The notes below the pieces were generated by a model that was not told where the DNA came from, searched no databases, and was given only the letters and a program-made list of their open reading frames with translations. A stretch of DNA of 64,000 nucleotides. It comes from JAHBVH01 sp034432375. Its GTDB lineage: Bacteria; Chloroflexota; Anaerolineae; Caldilineales; Caldilineaceae. The position numbers and the translations under genes are program-made. The stretch spans positions 1-64,000 of the forward strand of contig DAOUCA010000170.1 in assembly GCA_034432375.1 (NCBI GenBank). Direction: 5' to 3'. This document shows, one piece after another, positions 26,312 to 35,032 of this stretch (position 1 is its first letter; every line of letters starts with the position of its first letter).

Positions 26312-27645
26312 ACGTCGCCCTGCCCCGCATCCATGCTGCCGAAGCATTGCGCTTTGGACTGATCGTTGCGCTCTTTTTCTTTAATTCAGTCATCTTAGAA
26401 TCGAATGAGGTAATCGCAACCAGCGGTTTTATCAGTAACATTGGTGTTCAGCATGTGGTTTGGGTTTGGGCGGCTGATATGACTGTCGTCATGTTAACTG
26501 CTGCGCTCTATTCGATCGTGGTTGACCGCACAAATCGAGCCAGGTTGACAACAACCATGTTCGCCATCTTTGGGATCATTTATGTTGGCCTCTATGGTTT
26601 GTTTTATACCGGACAATGGGCACGGCTTGCCTACCCATTACTTACGATCGTGAACGATCAGCAGTGGTCTCTCTTCAGCCTCCTCATTTGGGCGCTGGCA
26701 AACGATTCGTTTTCCACTGCGCAAGCGAAGCGTCTCTTCCCGTTGCTCGCCATGTCCGTCATGATTGGCAGCGTTGTGGGGAATGCGGCGGTTACGCTAC
26801 TGCCCGAATTGTTGCAAGTGCCTGGCTACTCATTATTGATCTTAAATGCCTTGATCATGTTAACGCTCTTTTTGTTGCTCTCTACCACACTGGCAACGAC
26901 CAGCTCGGCGCGGCAGCTTTTCACTACTGCGCGCGCCAACCGATATGAGAGCGGCCTTGGCACCATTTTTGCCGAGGGACGGGCCTTTATTCGCGATGTC
27001 CCCGCCTTTCGGTATCTCGCCTTTGCGATGATCCCCCTTGGTTTCGGGTTGAATGCCCTGGAATTTCGTTTCTTGTCCACGATTGCCACAACCAATGTTG
27101 CCTCGGTACAGACAGTCTACGGCAGTTTTAAGATTGTCCTATCGCTGACAACCCTAGTGATCCAGGGAATATTCGCCACCCAGCTAATTAACAAAATTGG
27201 TTTACGGCGTATCTTTTCGCTGTTGCCAGTGGCCCAGTTGTCAGCGCTCTTATGTGTTTTTCTATGGCCACTTTATGGAATCTTTCTCGGGAACTATTTA
27301 ACTCGGGTTACCCTTCTGGCAATTGATGAGCCTGCACGCCAAATGCTGTATGGTTTGGTGCCCGATGAACGGCGTGGTCGCGTCAGTGCTTTCATGAATG
27401 GCTATCTCTACCCACTCGGGGCGATCCTGAGCTGTGTTTTCATCGGCCTCTCCTTATTGATCCGAGGTCCAGACGGATTACAGTCACAGTATGGACAACC
27501 AATCTATTTGGGTTTGGGCGCAATCGCTGTTCTGGTTGCGTTGGCAATGATTTGGCGCCTGCAGCGCACCTATGACACCAGCTTGCTCAGTTGGCGTCTC
27601 GATCGAAGAAAGCGGCGTAGTTCTATCCCTACTCTTGACTTTTAA
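26308..27645 (+). CDS. Polytopic transporter resembling Npt/TLC nucleotide transporters (MFS-like)
   Basis: 445 aa, about 12 hydrophobic segments, short loops, no signal peptide, Arg/Lys-rich C-terminus. The overall pattern, including P-D-E-R-R-G-R-V-S-A-F-M-N-G-Y near residue 350 and E-P-A-R-Q-M-L-Y-G-L-V, resembles ATP/ADP-translocase-like (Npt1/Npt2, TLC) proteins of free-living bacteria. The substrate is unknown; nucleotides or polyamine-related metabolites are possible. Its ATG overlaps the speD stop (ATGA), implying coupled synthesis. Confidence 0.65.
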   Translation: MNVALPRIHAAEALRFGLIVALFFFNSVILESNEVIATSGFISNIGVQHVVWVWAADMTVVMLTAALYSIVVDRTNRARLTTTMFAIFGIIYVGLYGLFYTGQWARLAYPLLTIVNDQQWSLFSLLIWALANDSFSTAQAKRLFPLLAMSVMIGSVVGNAAVTLLPELLQVPGYSLLILNALIMLTLFLLLSTTLATTSSARQLFTTARANRYESGLGTIFAEGRAFIRDVPAFRYLAFAMIPLGFGLNALEFRFLSTIATTNVASVQTVYGSFKIVLSLTTLVIQGIFATQLINKIGLRRIFSLLPVAQLSALLCVFLWPLYGIFLGNYLTRVTLLAIDEPARQMLYGLVPDERRGRVSAFMNGYLYPLGAILSCVFIGLSLLIRGPDGLQSQYGQPIYLGLGAIAVLVALAMIWRLQRTYDTSLLSWRLDRRKRRSSIPTLDF

Positions 27646-27668
27646 ATGAAATAGACCACGGATTTCTC

Positions 27669-28469
27669 ATGGGCAATGTACAGATCATTTCGGCACCCCC
27701 TAGCAGGCCAATCCAACCACAACTCTTACAATCGTCTGCCGTCGACTTGACAGTGATTGACCGTTATTGGATGAAATTTCTGGGTTGCACGAAATCACAA
27801 TTTTATCTGGCACGGGAGACAGTGCTCTGTCCAGCGCCAGCGGTAGAGGGTCTTTGGGCTCTGGCCCGCCAAGGCAATTGGATTATTGCGGCTCCGCCAC
27901 TTTGGTGCAACACCATCGGCGATGAGCTGATGCGCTGCTTTCGCGCATACGCGTTACCCAATCAGCGCGAGCTACAACAGATCCTTAGTCGCTTTCCAGG
28001 GCAACAGCTTTATGGCCCTGGTCTTATTTTTTCCCATGAGCAACCCGTTCAGCCGCAAATTCCCGCGGTGACAATTCGGCCGCTCACGAAACAGGATGCA
28101 GAAGCAGCAGCGGCCTTTGCTGCCACGGCTGCACCTACGCCGATCCCTTGGACGCTTGACGATCCAGAAACATGGATTAACATTTGGGGGCTCTTTTTAG
28201 ATGGGCAACTTATTTCCTCATGTGCAGTACGCGTGTGGGGGAAATTGCTAGCGGAGGTCTATGTCGACACCGCACCAACCCATCGTTGTCGTGGCTTTGG
28301 CAAGGCTGTTACGTATGCCGCTCTTGAGTGGATTGCAGCGGCCACGCCCTACCAAGCAGAGAGCGTCGTTGAATTATCAAATACCGCTTCGCTTAAACTG
28401 TTACGTCGTCTGGGGGGCAAACCCTATGCATACATGGTGATGTCCTACAGCGAGGCAGAAAGTCCTTGA
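27669..28469 (+). CDS. GNAT-family acetyltransferase, 266 aa
   Basis: The C-terminal half (about 135-266) is a GNAT domain with motif A V-Y-V-D-T-A-P-T-H-R-C-R-G-F-G-K-A-V and motif B V-E-L-S-N-T-A-S-L-K-L-L-R-R-L-G-G. The N-terminal half (about 20-125) is a separate region with a W-x-K-F-L-G-C motif and no recognised fold. It follows the transporter by 23 bases and its TGA overlaps the start of the next gene. In an operon with a SpeD homologue, a polyamine or an aminopropylated product is a natural guess for the acceptor, but this is inference. Confidence 0.8.
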   Translation: MGNVQIISAPPSRPIQPQLLQSSAVDLTVIDRYWMKFLGCTKSQFYLARETVLCPAPAVEGLWALARQGNWIIAAPPLWCNTIGDELMRCFRAYALPNQRELQQILSRFPGQQLYGPGLIFSHEQPVQPQIPAVTIRPLTKQDAEAAAAFAATAAPTPIPWTLDDPETWINIWGLFLDGQLISSCAVRVWGKLLAEVYVDTAPTHRCRGFGKAVTYAALEWIAAATPYQAESVVELSNTASLKLLRRLGGKPYAYMVMSYSEAESP

Positions 28470-29641
28470 GAATGGTCTGTGAACCTATGATACAAAATGG
28501 GCGTTGGTCAGTTGGCAAGCGTGAATTCATTGCCATGGTCGTTGGCATTCTACTATACTCGGGACTCACCGCCGTTACGAGTTTTGCCAATCTTGGTATC
28601 GCGATTGGGGGAGATATCCGACCGGCGATCGCGATACCGATCTTCTTTGGATTTGTCTTCGGGCCTGTCGTCGGCTTTGTAGTGGGCGCAATTGGCAATA
28701 CGCTCTACGATGCCTATGCCGGCTGGTTGCATTTTCCGCTGACCCCAAGCACCGGCTCGCTTTGGTTGGATCTTGTTACGGGCCTTTTGCTCAACTGGGA
28801 AATCGGCAACGGCTTGATTGGCTTTATTCCGGGTCTACGTGCTTTGTACCATCGACGCTATCATAGTTGGCGAGAACAGCTTTGCGCCCTCCTATTTTTA
28901 AGTGCGGGCATTGTCGTTGGGGTCGGCTTTGCCGCATTTATCGATCTCTATCTCTATCCCAGCGCGGGCATGACGCTATTCACAACCCAATTCTTACCGA
29001 TCGCGCGTATTAACTTGATCAATGCAGTTGTCCTGGTGCCGCTGCTCCTCTTTAACTATGAGCGCCTTGATTGGCAAAATCATCGTTGGTTGCAGTCAAA
29101 GCTGCTCTATCGTTTTCTACTCGTCACCTTAGTGTCAGCGGCCCTACCTACGGCGTTACTCAGTATCTTTTTGAGTAACCAGGCAACGGGCCCATCCATC
29201 TCGTCAAACGCATTAACGCTTCAGCTCGGGCTAACCATCCTGCTGACCCTGATCTTTACATTGGTGAATGCGCTGCTCCTGGCACAGAGTGTTCTGCGTC
29301 CGCTCTTAACCCTGACCGAGGCAGCCCATGCCATGCTTGAAAATCGCTTTACCAGCCAACAGGCCACGGCCTTTCGGACCAATCGCACAGACCAAACGGA
29401 GTTAAGCTATTTGCAACAGATTTTTGGTCAAATGGCGGAAGAGGTCCTGTTGCGCGAGGAACGTCTACGCAAGCAGGTCGATGACTTGCAGATTATGATT
29501 GATGACGCCAAGCGCAAAGAACAGGTCACCGAAATTACCGAGAGTGAATTTTTTCGCGAATTACAGGGGAGGGCTGATGCCATGCGCGAACGACGTCAAC
29601 GGCAAATCGCGCGCAAGAGTTCGGCAGCAGTCGCTCTTTAA
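28466..29641 (+). CDS. Membrane protein: ECF-S-like domain fused to HAMP-like linker and coiled-coil tail
   Basis: 391 aa from TTG 28466, which overlaps the upstream TGA; ATG at 28472 or 28487 are alternatives. Residues about 15-180 resemble an ECF-transporter S component: D-I-R-P-A-I-A-I-P-I-F-F-G-F-V-F-G-P-V-V-G then G-A-I-G-N-T-L-Y-D-A-Y-A-G, and I-G-N-G-L-I-G-F-I-P-G-L. Two further membrane helices (about 210-280) lead to a HAMP-like segment (L-R-P-L-L-T-L-T-E-A-A-H-A-M). A charged coiled coil follows, ending E-I-T-E-S-E-F-F-R-E-L-Q. No catalytic output domain follows. It could be a substrate-binding sensor rather than a transporter, since no ECF ATPase genes are present. It is the last operon gene, followed by a terminator. 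Confidence 0.7.
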   Translation: MRMVCEPMIQNGRWSVGKREFIAMVVGILLYSGLTAVTSFANLGIAIGGDIRPAIAIPIFFGFVFGPVVGFVVGAIGNTLYDAYAGWLHFPLTPSTGSLWLDLVTGLLLNWEIGNGLIGFIPGLRALYHRRYHSWREQLCALLFLSAGIVVGVGFAAFIDLYLYPSAGMTLFTTQFLPIARINLINAVVLVPLLLFNYERLDWQNHRWLQSKLLYRFLLVTLVSAALPTALLSIFLSNQATGPSISSNALTLQLGLTILLTLIFTLVNALLLAQSVLRPLLTLTEAAHAMLENRFTSQQATAFRTNRTDQTELSYLQQIFGQMAEEVLLREERLRKQVDDLQIMIDDAKRKEQVTEITESEFFRELQGRADAMRERRQRQIARKSSAAVAL

Positions 29642-29725
29642 CGGTTGACAAGCACAGGAGTTACGCAAATTGCCTCTAGCCTCGGCAGGCTCAGCCGCCG
29701 GTATGCCTAAGTCCTAACACAATCA

Positions 29726-29765
29726 AAAAAATCGGCGTTACCCAGGTGGGTAACGCCGATTTTTT
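29726..29765. terminator. Bidirectional rho-independent terminator
   Basis: AAAAAATCGGCGTTACCC-type arm at 29726-29743, loop AGGT, perfect complement at 29748-29765, with A- and T-tracts. It lies between the convergent SpeD operon and the MinD/ParA gene and serves both. Confidence 0.9.
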
Positions 29766-29772
29766 ATTTACC

Positions 29773-30531
29773 CTAACTTTCTAAGATACGCTTCGCCACG
29801 CGTTCTAGACTGAGGCTCAATTCGTTCTTTGGATAACGTAGCGTAAAGATGCCGGCACTGGCCAATACCATCATCTCTTCTGAATGAGGGAGAACAGCCG
29901 CCACTTCGCATTGGTAGGTTCGCCCAACGCGTGCAATCACATCGCGAATGTCCAGCGATTGTGGCACCTTGTTGACCAACAAAATCAGATCCTTTACCCC
30001 TAATTTACGCGCCACATCGACAGTCACCGCTGTCCCTTGATAATCCTGTTGATCGGGGCGCAAGATCAACAGAACAGTCGTCGAGATCACAATCGAGAGC
30101 AATGTCTCCTCGTTCAAACCGGGATGGGTGTCAATGAGCAGAATGTCCAGATCAAGCTCCTGGATCATCTCTTCAAAGCCATCACTCAACTGCCCCACGT
30201 CGTACCCCTCACGCAGAATGCGCGCAATCTCATTTGCTTTGATGCTCGAAGGCACAAGAAAGAGCTTCCCACGCACCGGTACCCCAAGGCGAGCGGTAAC
30301 ATCATAGGCCGCCTTGGCAATGGGACATTTCCCCCACAAATAGTCATTTAATGTAAATTTGATCTCCTCTTCACAGATGTTAAAGAGAACATGGATCCCC
30401 GGCGACTGAATGTCGGTATCAATGACGCCAACACGATACCCCATCGCAGCGAAAAGTGCCGCGAGATTGGCCGTCGTGTTGGATTTTCCTGTGCCACCTC
30501 GATACGAGTGGACTGAAATAATTCTGGACAT
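29773..30531 (-). CDS. MinD/ParA-family ATPase with non-canonical Walker A
   Basis: 252 aa. The P-loop reads S-Y-R-G-G-T-G-K-S-N: the signature lysine of deviant Walker A ATPases (K-G-G-x-G-K) is Arg11, while the second Lys16 is kept. The A' motif V-G-V-I-D-T-D-I-Q-S-P-G and Walker B I-L-L-I-D-T-H-P-G-L are intact. The C-terminal helix (L-S-L-E-R-V-A-K-R-I) is short, without an obvious MinD-type amphipathic membrane-targeting tail. It may act as a positional or regulatory switch. It is convergent with the SpeD operon and shares its terminator. ATG 30531 follows a modest Shine-Dalgarno. Confidence 0.88.
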   Translation of the reverse strand: MSRIISVHSYRGGTGKSNTTANLAALFAAMGYRVGVIDTDIQSPGIHVLFNICEEEIKFTLNDYLWGKCPIAKAAYDVTARLGVPVRGKLFLVPSSIKANEIARILREGYDVGQLSDGFEEMIQELDLDILLIDTHPGLNEETLLSIVISTTVLLILRPDQQDYQGTAVTVDVARKLGVKDLILLVNKVPQSLDIRDVIARVGRTYQCEVAAVLPHSEEMMVLASAGIFTLRYPKNELSLSLERVAKRILES

Positions 30532-31010
30532 TGCTGATTACACCTTCGTCATTGCGGAATACCAACTACGACGAGTATTGGGCTGAGCGCTCTTCGTCAG
30601 AAATCCTAGACGAATGCCGCGAAGGACAACCAAAGTTGAACAGCCTTCTACTTCTCTCATTGAACACTATCTGATCTTAGCACGCTATCCGCAAAATAGC
30701 GCATTGTCTCGATGGGCGACCGACGCCCCTCTCCCAAAGCTAGAAAAATTCACCTGTACACTCACGCATAATTGGGGAACACAAGGATTGTTGGCTCATC
30801 GATGAAACGGGTAAACGCATCAATCCCCGCAGAGCCTAGCGCGATTGCACGGGTCGTGCTTTACAGTACTAACCATCGGCCCTAAGGAGTGAAGACGTTT
30901 TAACCATTAGAATGACACGGCCAACTCAGTAAATCGCGGCTAGCGACCGGAGGGTTAACGAAACTCGCCTCGCTCATCCTGGGAGAGGGGCCGGGGGTGA
31001 GGGCGTATGT
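30532..31010. other. Intergenic, no supported gene
   Basis: A 63-codon plus-strand frame at 30614-30805 has no recognisable similarity or ribosome site and is not called. Near 30970 a GGGAGAGGGGCCGGGGGTGA-type sequence is of a kind often seen as an extragenic repeat. Otherwise nothing stands out. Confidence 0.5.
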
Positions 31011-31664
31011 TCACGTCAGCGCAACGGCACGCACGGGAGAGCCATCACCGTCGGCAATTTTGAGCGGAAGCGCTATAAAGGTTACAGTTGAGGGCAACTG
31101 CGATAAATTCATCAGGCATTCGACGATTACGATCTCGCCACGCAACAGAATTTGGTGCACGTCGCGCAGTTCGGCGCGATCATGTAAAGCGGCAACGGAG
31201 GGGGTCTGAACGCCAACCAGCCACACCCCTCTGTCGACCAGCCAAGTGGCCAATTCACGAGAGATGCGCGGAAAGTGTGTGCGATAATCGGGCTGATCGG
31301 CATGGGTGTCCCAATCTGTGCGCAAAAGGATCCGGCTACCTGGGCCAATTTGGTCGGCGGCAGCACCAAGATCGGCAACGCTGATTAAGCTGTCCGGCAC
31401 TGTAAAGGAGAGGTCAATTACAAGCGCCGGACCAATACACTTTGACAGTGGCCACTGGTCGATCGTAGCGCCGCCATCCAGGAAATGCAACGGCGCATCC
31501 ATATGCGTGCCAGCATGGCTATAGAGATGTAGATTGGTCGTATTGTACCCCTCGGTAGCAATACGGGTATGGGGGAAAATCTCAACCCCGCGTGAACCGT
31601 GGCTCAGCCGTTGGGAGAGATCGACAATTTTTTGTTCATTCATGGTTGTGGTTGTGGATGACAT
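31011..31664 (-). CDS. Cyclase / kynurenine formamidase-like metal-dependent hydrolase
   Basis: 217 aa. The cyclase-family metal-binding motif H-A-G-T-H-M-D-A-P-L-H-F (HxGTHxDxPxH) is present at about residues 50-61. It begins with an I-V-D-L-S-Q-R-L segment as in KynB-type proteins, and I-L-L-R-T-D-W follows the motif as expected. Family members hydrolyse N-formylkynurenine, isatin or related amides. No tryptophan-catabolic neighbour is present, so the substrate is undecided. A weak AGAGAA Shine-Dalgarno precedes ATG 31664; ATG 31643 is an alternative. Confidence 0.9.
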   Translation of the reverse strand: MSSTTTTMNEQKIVDLSQRLSHGSRGVEIFPHTRIATEGYNTTNLHLYSHAGTHMDAPLHFLDGGATIDQWPLSKCIGPALVIDLSFTVPDSLISVADLGAAADQIGPGSRILLRTDWDTHADQPDYRTHFPRISRELATWLVDRGVWLVGVQTPSVAALHDRAELRDVHQILLRGEIVIVECLMNLSQLPSTVTFIALPLKIADGDGSPVRAVALT

Positions 31665-31861
31665 CGTACGTTTCTCTTCTATACGAATGAGCGCCAGAAA
31701 GTAACACTTTTTACAGGAGTACTGAGCTACTATCTGTGCTGCTCGTGAGGATAAATAGCTCGCGCTAGCCTTGATTATAACAGTTGTTGAAGTGACACCG
31801 ATCAGGTATGATGGAGGTTGACAGCTATGCTACTATAAGTCGCTTGCTTTGCAAACTACAT

Positions 31862-31958
31862 CACGATAGCGGGTGCGTACCACAGTTGGGGGAGTAGACC
31901 GGACGATCAAAGTAGTCTTCTCTGTACTCCCCCGACTGTGGTACGCACCCCACGATAG
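31862..31958. mobile_element. 81-bp palindromic element flanked by 8-bp direct repeats CACGATAG
   Basis: Arms at 31871-31896 and 31925-31950 (starting GGGTGCGTACCACAG) pair over 26 bp with one G.U-compatible mismatch. The direct repeats CACGATAG at 31862-31869 and 31951-31958 flank it and look like a target-site duplication. It lies between divergent gene starts, so it is not a terminator. It carries no coding sequence. Confidence 0.6.
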
Positions 31959-32021
31959 TTCTTTACTTCAGTTCTTTACTTCAGTTCTTTACTTCAGAGC
32001 GCTACTTCAGCTCTTTACTGC
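31957..32021. repeat. 13-bp tandem repeat AGTTCTTTACTTC, five copies
   Basis: Three perfect copies (31957-31995) are followed by two degenerate ones, ending 18 bases before the ATG of the CehA/McbA-like gene. The position suggests a regulatory or leader role, but none can be read. Confidence 0.8.
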
Positions 32022-32039
32022 ACAACGCGAGGAACAGCC

Positions 32040-34637
32040 ATGACGATTCCTGCTTCTTCCCATTTTTCGCCACTCTCTCTGACCCAAGCCTTTACCATCG
32101 ATCAACAGACCCTAATTGGTGAACTTAGGACGCCAAATGGATTGGGTGATCTAACGGGGCTACGTACCTTTGGTGGCATTCCGTTTGCCCTGGGTGCACC
32201 GGGGGAGCGCAATGTGATTTTGCTCGATCCATCAGCCACTAAAACCGCGGTCGTGATTGACCTAGCGGAGCGCTATGCCACCTATCTCCTCTTTCTACAT
32301 GTCGTCGAAGATCGGATCACCAACTATCAAACCGGGTTGGCCGACTATGCGATTGATGGCAACGAGCTGGGCGATCTCGTTGCTGACTATGCGCTGGAAT
32401 ATGCCGATGGTACGCAACATGTTACCCCCATCTTGCGCCGGTTTGCCATCCAACAGAGCCGCATTGGCTGGGGTGCAAGCGCCTTTGCGGCAGTTCCTGC
32501 GCAGTTGCCGACAGCCTTTCTGCCGACAACGGATGATCAGATCGCCCATGGCACCTCGACAACGGTTTACGGACGGGGGGAAACCCGCACTGCGTCCGGG
32601 CGGGAGCGCGGCGGGGACAGTCTCTGGATCTATGCACTGCCCAACCCACAGCCCGATAAGCCAATTCGTCGCATTGTTTGCACTCCTCAACGCGAGCGGT
32701 CGGTGATTTATGCGATCACGACCACGCAGTTGACGGATCACCCTTTGCGACCGGGGCTGCGCCGCAAAGCTCGCCTGACTTTGCCGGCAGGTGCACAGCT
32801 CAACAAATTGGGTGAACTCGAGGGCCTTGCGATTGATCTGGGCAATGTGATCTCTGCCCGCGTTGCGCTTGACTACGACGCGGAACGCTGGCTAAGTGCC
32901 GAGGCACTCGTGCAGCCACAGCCATCGACAACCGCTGTCAATATCGAATATGTCGCCCATCCGCAGGCGCTACTCTATGTGCCAACCGGGGTAGATCACT
33001 ATCAGCCCTACCCACTCGCCACCTTGACGGATGCGTCGTTGGTGACTGTTGCACCAGCGCACCGCCCGGTGACAGTACGTGTGGTGGAGGAAGGAAGCGA
33101 CCAACCCGTGGCGGTGCGCATTCATTTTCACGGGGCTAATGGTGAGTACTTACCCCCCCGTGGCAACCACCGCAAGGTCAACCCACATTGGTTTGAGGAT
33201 AACTATGGCGAGTTTGTCAATGGGCACAACCAATATGCCTATATCAATGGCGAATGTGTGATCGATCTGCCATTGGGGGAGGTATATGTCGAGATCAGCA
33301 AAGGCTATGAGATCAAACCGTTGCGTACCAAAGTGTCGATTGGCGTGGAGACCACAGCCCTAACTTTTACATTGAAACGTGTGTTGCACTGGCGCGAGCA
33401 GGGCTGGGTGACAGCCGATACCCACGTTCATTTCTTGAGCCCAACCACCGCGCTATTGGAGGGCGCGGCGGAGGGCGTCAACGTCGTCAACCTGCTAGCT
33501 AGTCAGTGGGGCGAGATGTTTAGCAACGTCAGCGACTTCGATGGGAAAACAACCTTGGGGGCCAAGGAATTTGGTGGGGATGGCGAATTTCTCGTGCGAG
33601 TTGGCACAGAAAATCGGATGCAGACGCTTGGCCATATTTCGTTGCTGGGCTATAGCGGACGGATGATCCATCCACTCTGCACGGGCGGTCCCAGCGAATC
33701 CGCTCTGGGCGATCCGCTGGAGTTGACAATGGCCGAATGGGCGCAGCGCTGTATTGCGCAGGATGGGCTGGTCGTGTTGCCTCATGCCCCCAATCCTCAA
33801 TTGGAGCGGGCGGCCGACATTGTGTTGGGGGTGGTCAACGCGATGGAGATGATGACCTTTAATCCACTCAACCCAAATAACATGCAGGTTAGCCCCTATG
33901 GGTTGGCGGATTGGTATCGTTATCTCAATCTTGGCTATCAAGTGCCGGTGGTGGGTGGGTCGGACAAGATGTCGGCCTCGTCGCTGCTGGGCGGGATTCG
34001 CACGTATGCACAGTTGGGTGAGCGTGAACTGAGCTATGCTAACTGGATGGCCGCGGTGCGCGCCGGTAACACCTTTGTTACAGTCGGCCCACTGGCCGCG
34101 CTAACAGTCGAAGGCGTTGCGCCCGGTGGACAGCTTACGCTACCCGCAGGTGGTGGCACCGTCGCTGTCAGTTGGCGTGTGGAATCGGCTACGGTGCCCA
34201 TTGCGGCGGTCGAAATCGTGGTCGGTGGACTAACGGCCGAGACGGTCACCATTGATGGCACGGCGACAGCTGGAGAATGGCAAGCCACTGGTCACTGCAC
34301 TGTTCCCATCAAGGCGTCGACCTGGATCGCGTTACGCGTGCGCGGTAGCTATCATGGACGGCCCGATCAGATCGCGGCGCATACCAGCGCTATCCAACTG
34401 CTGGTTGGTGGCCAGGCGCTCTTTGCCACCAAGGATGCAATGGCCGTCCTTGAACAGATCGAGGGGGCGATGGCCTATGTTGACACGATTGCCCCCCGAC
34501 CAGAAGCACAACGCTTTAAACAGATGCGTGCGACCCTGGAAAGCGCCTACAACCGATTGCACCAACGGCTGCACCAGAGTGGAACCTTCCATCGCCACAC
34601 GCCACTGCATACCCATGACGTGCCGCAGGAGCATTAG
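32040..34637 (+). CDS. CehA/McbA-type PHP-domain metallohydrolase
   Basis: 865 aa. The N-terminal half (1-450) is beta-rich with jelly-roll or Ig-like modules. The C-terminal half begins a PHP domain with D-T-H-V-H-F near residue 459 (metal-binding D-x-H-x-H), then L-P-H-A-P-N-P and G-G-S-D-K-M, matching CehA/McbA metallohydrolases that release alcohols from carbamates or act on amides and esters. It has no clear signal peptide. GAGGA lies six bases before ATG 32040. A trailing His-rich tail (H-x-H-T-P-L-H-T-H-D) may add metal contacts. The substrate is unknown. Confidence 0.85.
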   Translation: MTIPASSHFSPLSLTQAFTIDQQTLIGELRTPNGLGDLTGLRTFGGIPFALGAPGERNVILLDPSATKTAVVIDLAERYATYLLFLHVVEDRITNYQTGLADYAIDGNELGDLVADYALEYADGTQHVTPILRRFAIQQSRIGWGASAFAAVPAQLPTAFLPTTDDQIAHGTSTTVYGRGETRTASGRERGGDSLWIYALPNPQPDKPIRRIVCTPQRERSVIYAITTTQLTDHPLRPGLRRKARLTLPAGAQLNKLGELEGLAIDLGNVISARVALDYDAERWLSAEALVQPQPSTTAVNIEYVAHPQALLYVPTGVDHYQPYPLATLTDASLVTVAPAHRPVTVRVVEEGSDQPVAVRIHFHGANGEYLPPRGNHRKVNPHWFEDNYGEFVNGHNQYAYINGECVIDLPLGEVYVEISKGYEIKPLRTKVSIGVETTALTFTLKRVLHWREQGWVTADTHVHFLSPTTALLEGAAEGVNVVNLLASQWGEMFSNVSDFDGKTTLGAKEFGGDGEFLVRVGTENRMQTLGHISLLGYSGRMIHPLCTGGPSESALGDPLELTMAEWAQRCIAQDGLVVLPHAPNPQLERAADIVLGVVNAMEMMTFNPLNPNNMQVSPYGLADWYRYLNLGYQVPVVGGSDKMSASSLLGGIRTYAQLGERELSYANWMAAVRAGNTFVTVGPLAALTVEGVAPGGQLTLPAGGGTVAVSWRVESATVPIAAVEIVVGGLTAETVTIDGTATAGEWQATGHCTVPIKASTWIALRVRGSYHGRPDQIAAHTSAIQLLVGGQALFATKDAMAVLEQIEGAMAYVDTIAPRPEAQRFKQMRATLESAYNRLHQRLHQSGTFHRHTPLHTHDVPQEH

Positions 34638-35032
34638 TGGAATGTTTTGTGCAAAACGTCATGATAGATGAATCGTAGGTTACAGCTGTACTGTGACGAG
34701 GGCTGGATCAACGCATCGTGTACCTAAATTCTTGCGTGGCTTGGGGGATTGTCACGCTTGCAGCGTGACCTACGAGTACCCATCAACATTATTGGCAAAA
34801 CACGGTACCGTATTTTGCCAATAATGTTGATGGGAGACGTTGGGGCATCCGCTTGGCGGTGCCCTGTTGCCGAAGAAGCATCCGCCGCAAAGGTACGCCC
34901 CTACATCACAATCACTTTATCACGATAAACACTGTGCAGAGAGAATGGTACCTTTCACGTATGGTAGATTGACTATTTTGTTGCTATAGTTGGTGCATTG
35001 TTGATCTCTCTATTTCTCTCGATCAGAAGGAA
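34638..35032. other. Intergenic with extragenic palindromes
   Basis: Contains a GTCACGCTTGCAGCGTGAC palindrome (34751-34769), a 56-bp near-perfect palindrome (34779-34834) and a GGGGCATCCGCTTGGCGGTGCCC-like hairpin at about 34843-34865. No gene is supported. Confidence 0.6.
34779..34834. repeat. 56-bp near-perfect palindrome
   Basis: Arms 34779-34800 and 34813-34834 (22 bp, perfect, CCCATCAACATTATTGGCAA...). The centre ACGGTACCGT is itself palindromic, separated from the arms by one C/A mismatch. It forms a very long hairpin or cruciform. It lies 140 bases after the CehA-like gene and has no T-tract. Confidence 0.75.

Noticed and set aside
30614..30805. 63-codon plus-strand frame
   Set aside because: No ribosome site, no recognisable motif, in otherwise featureless DNA.
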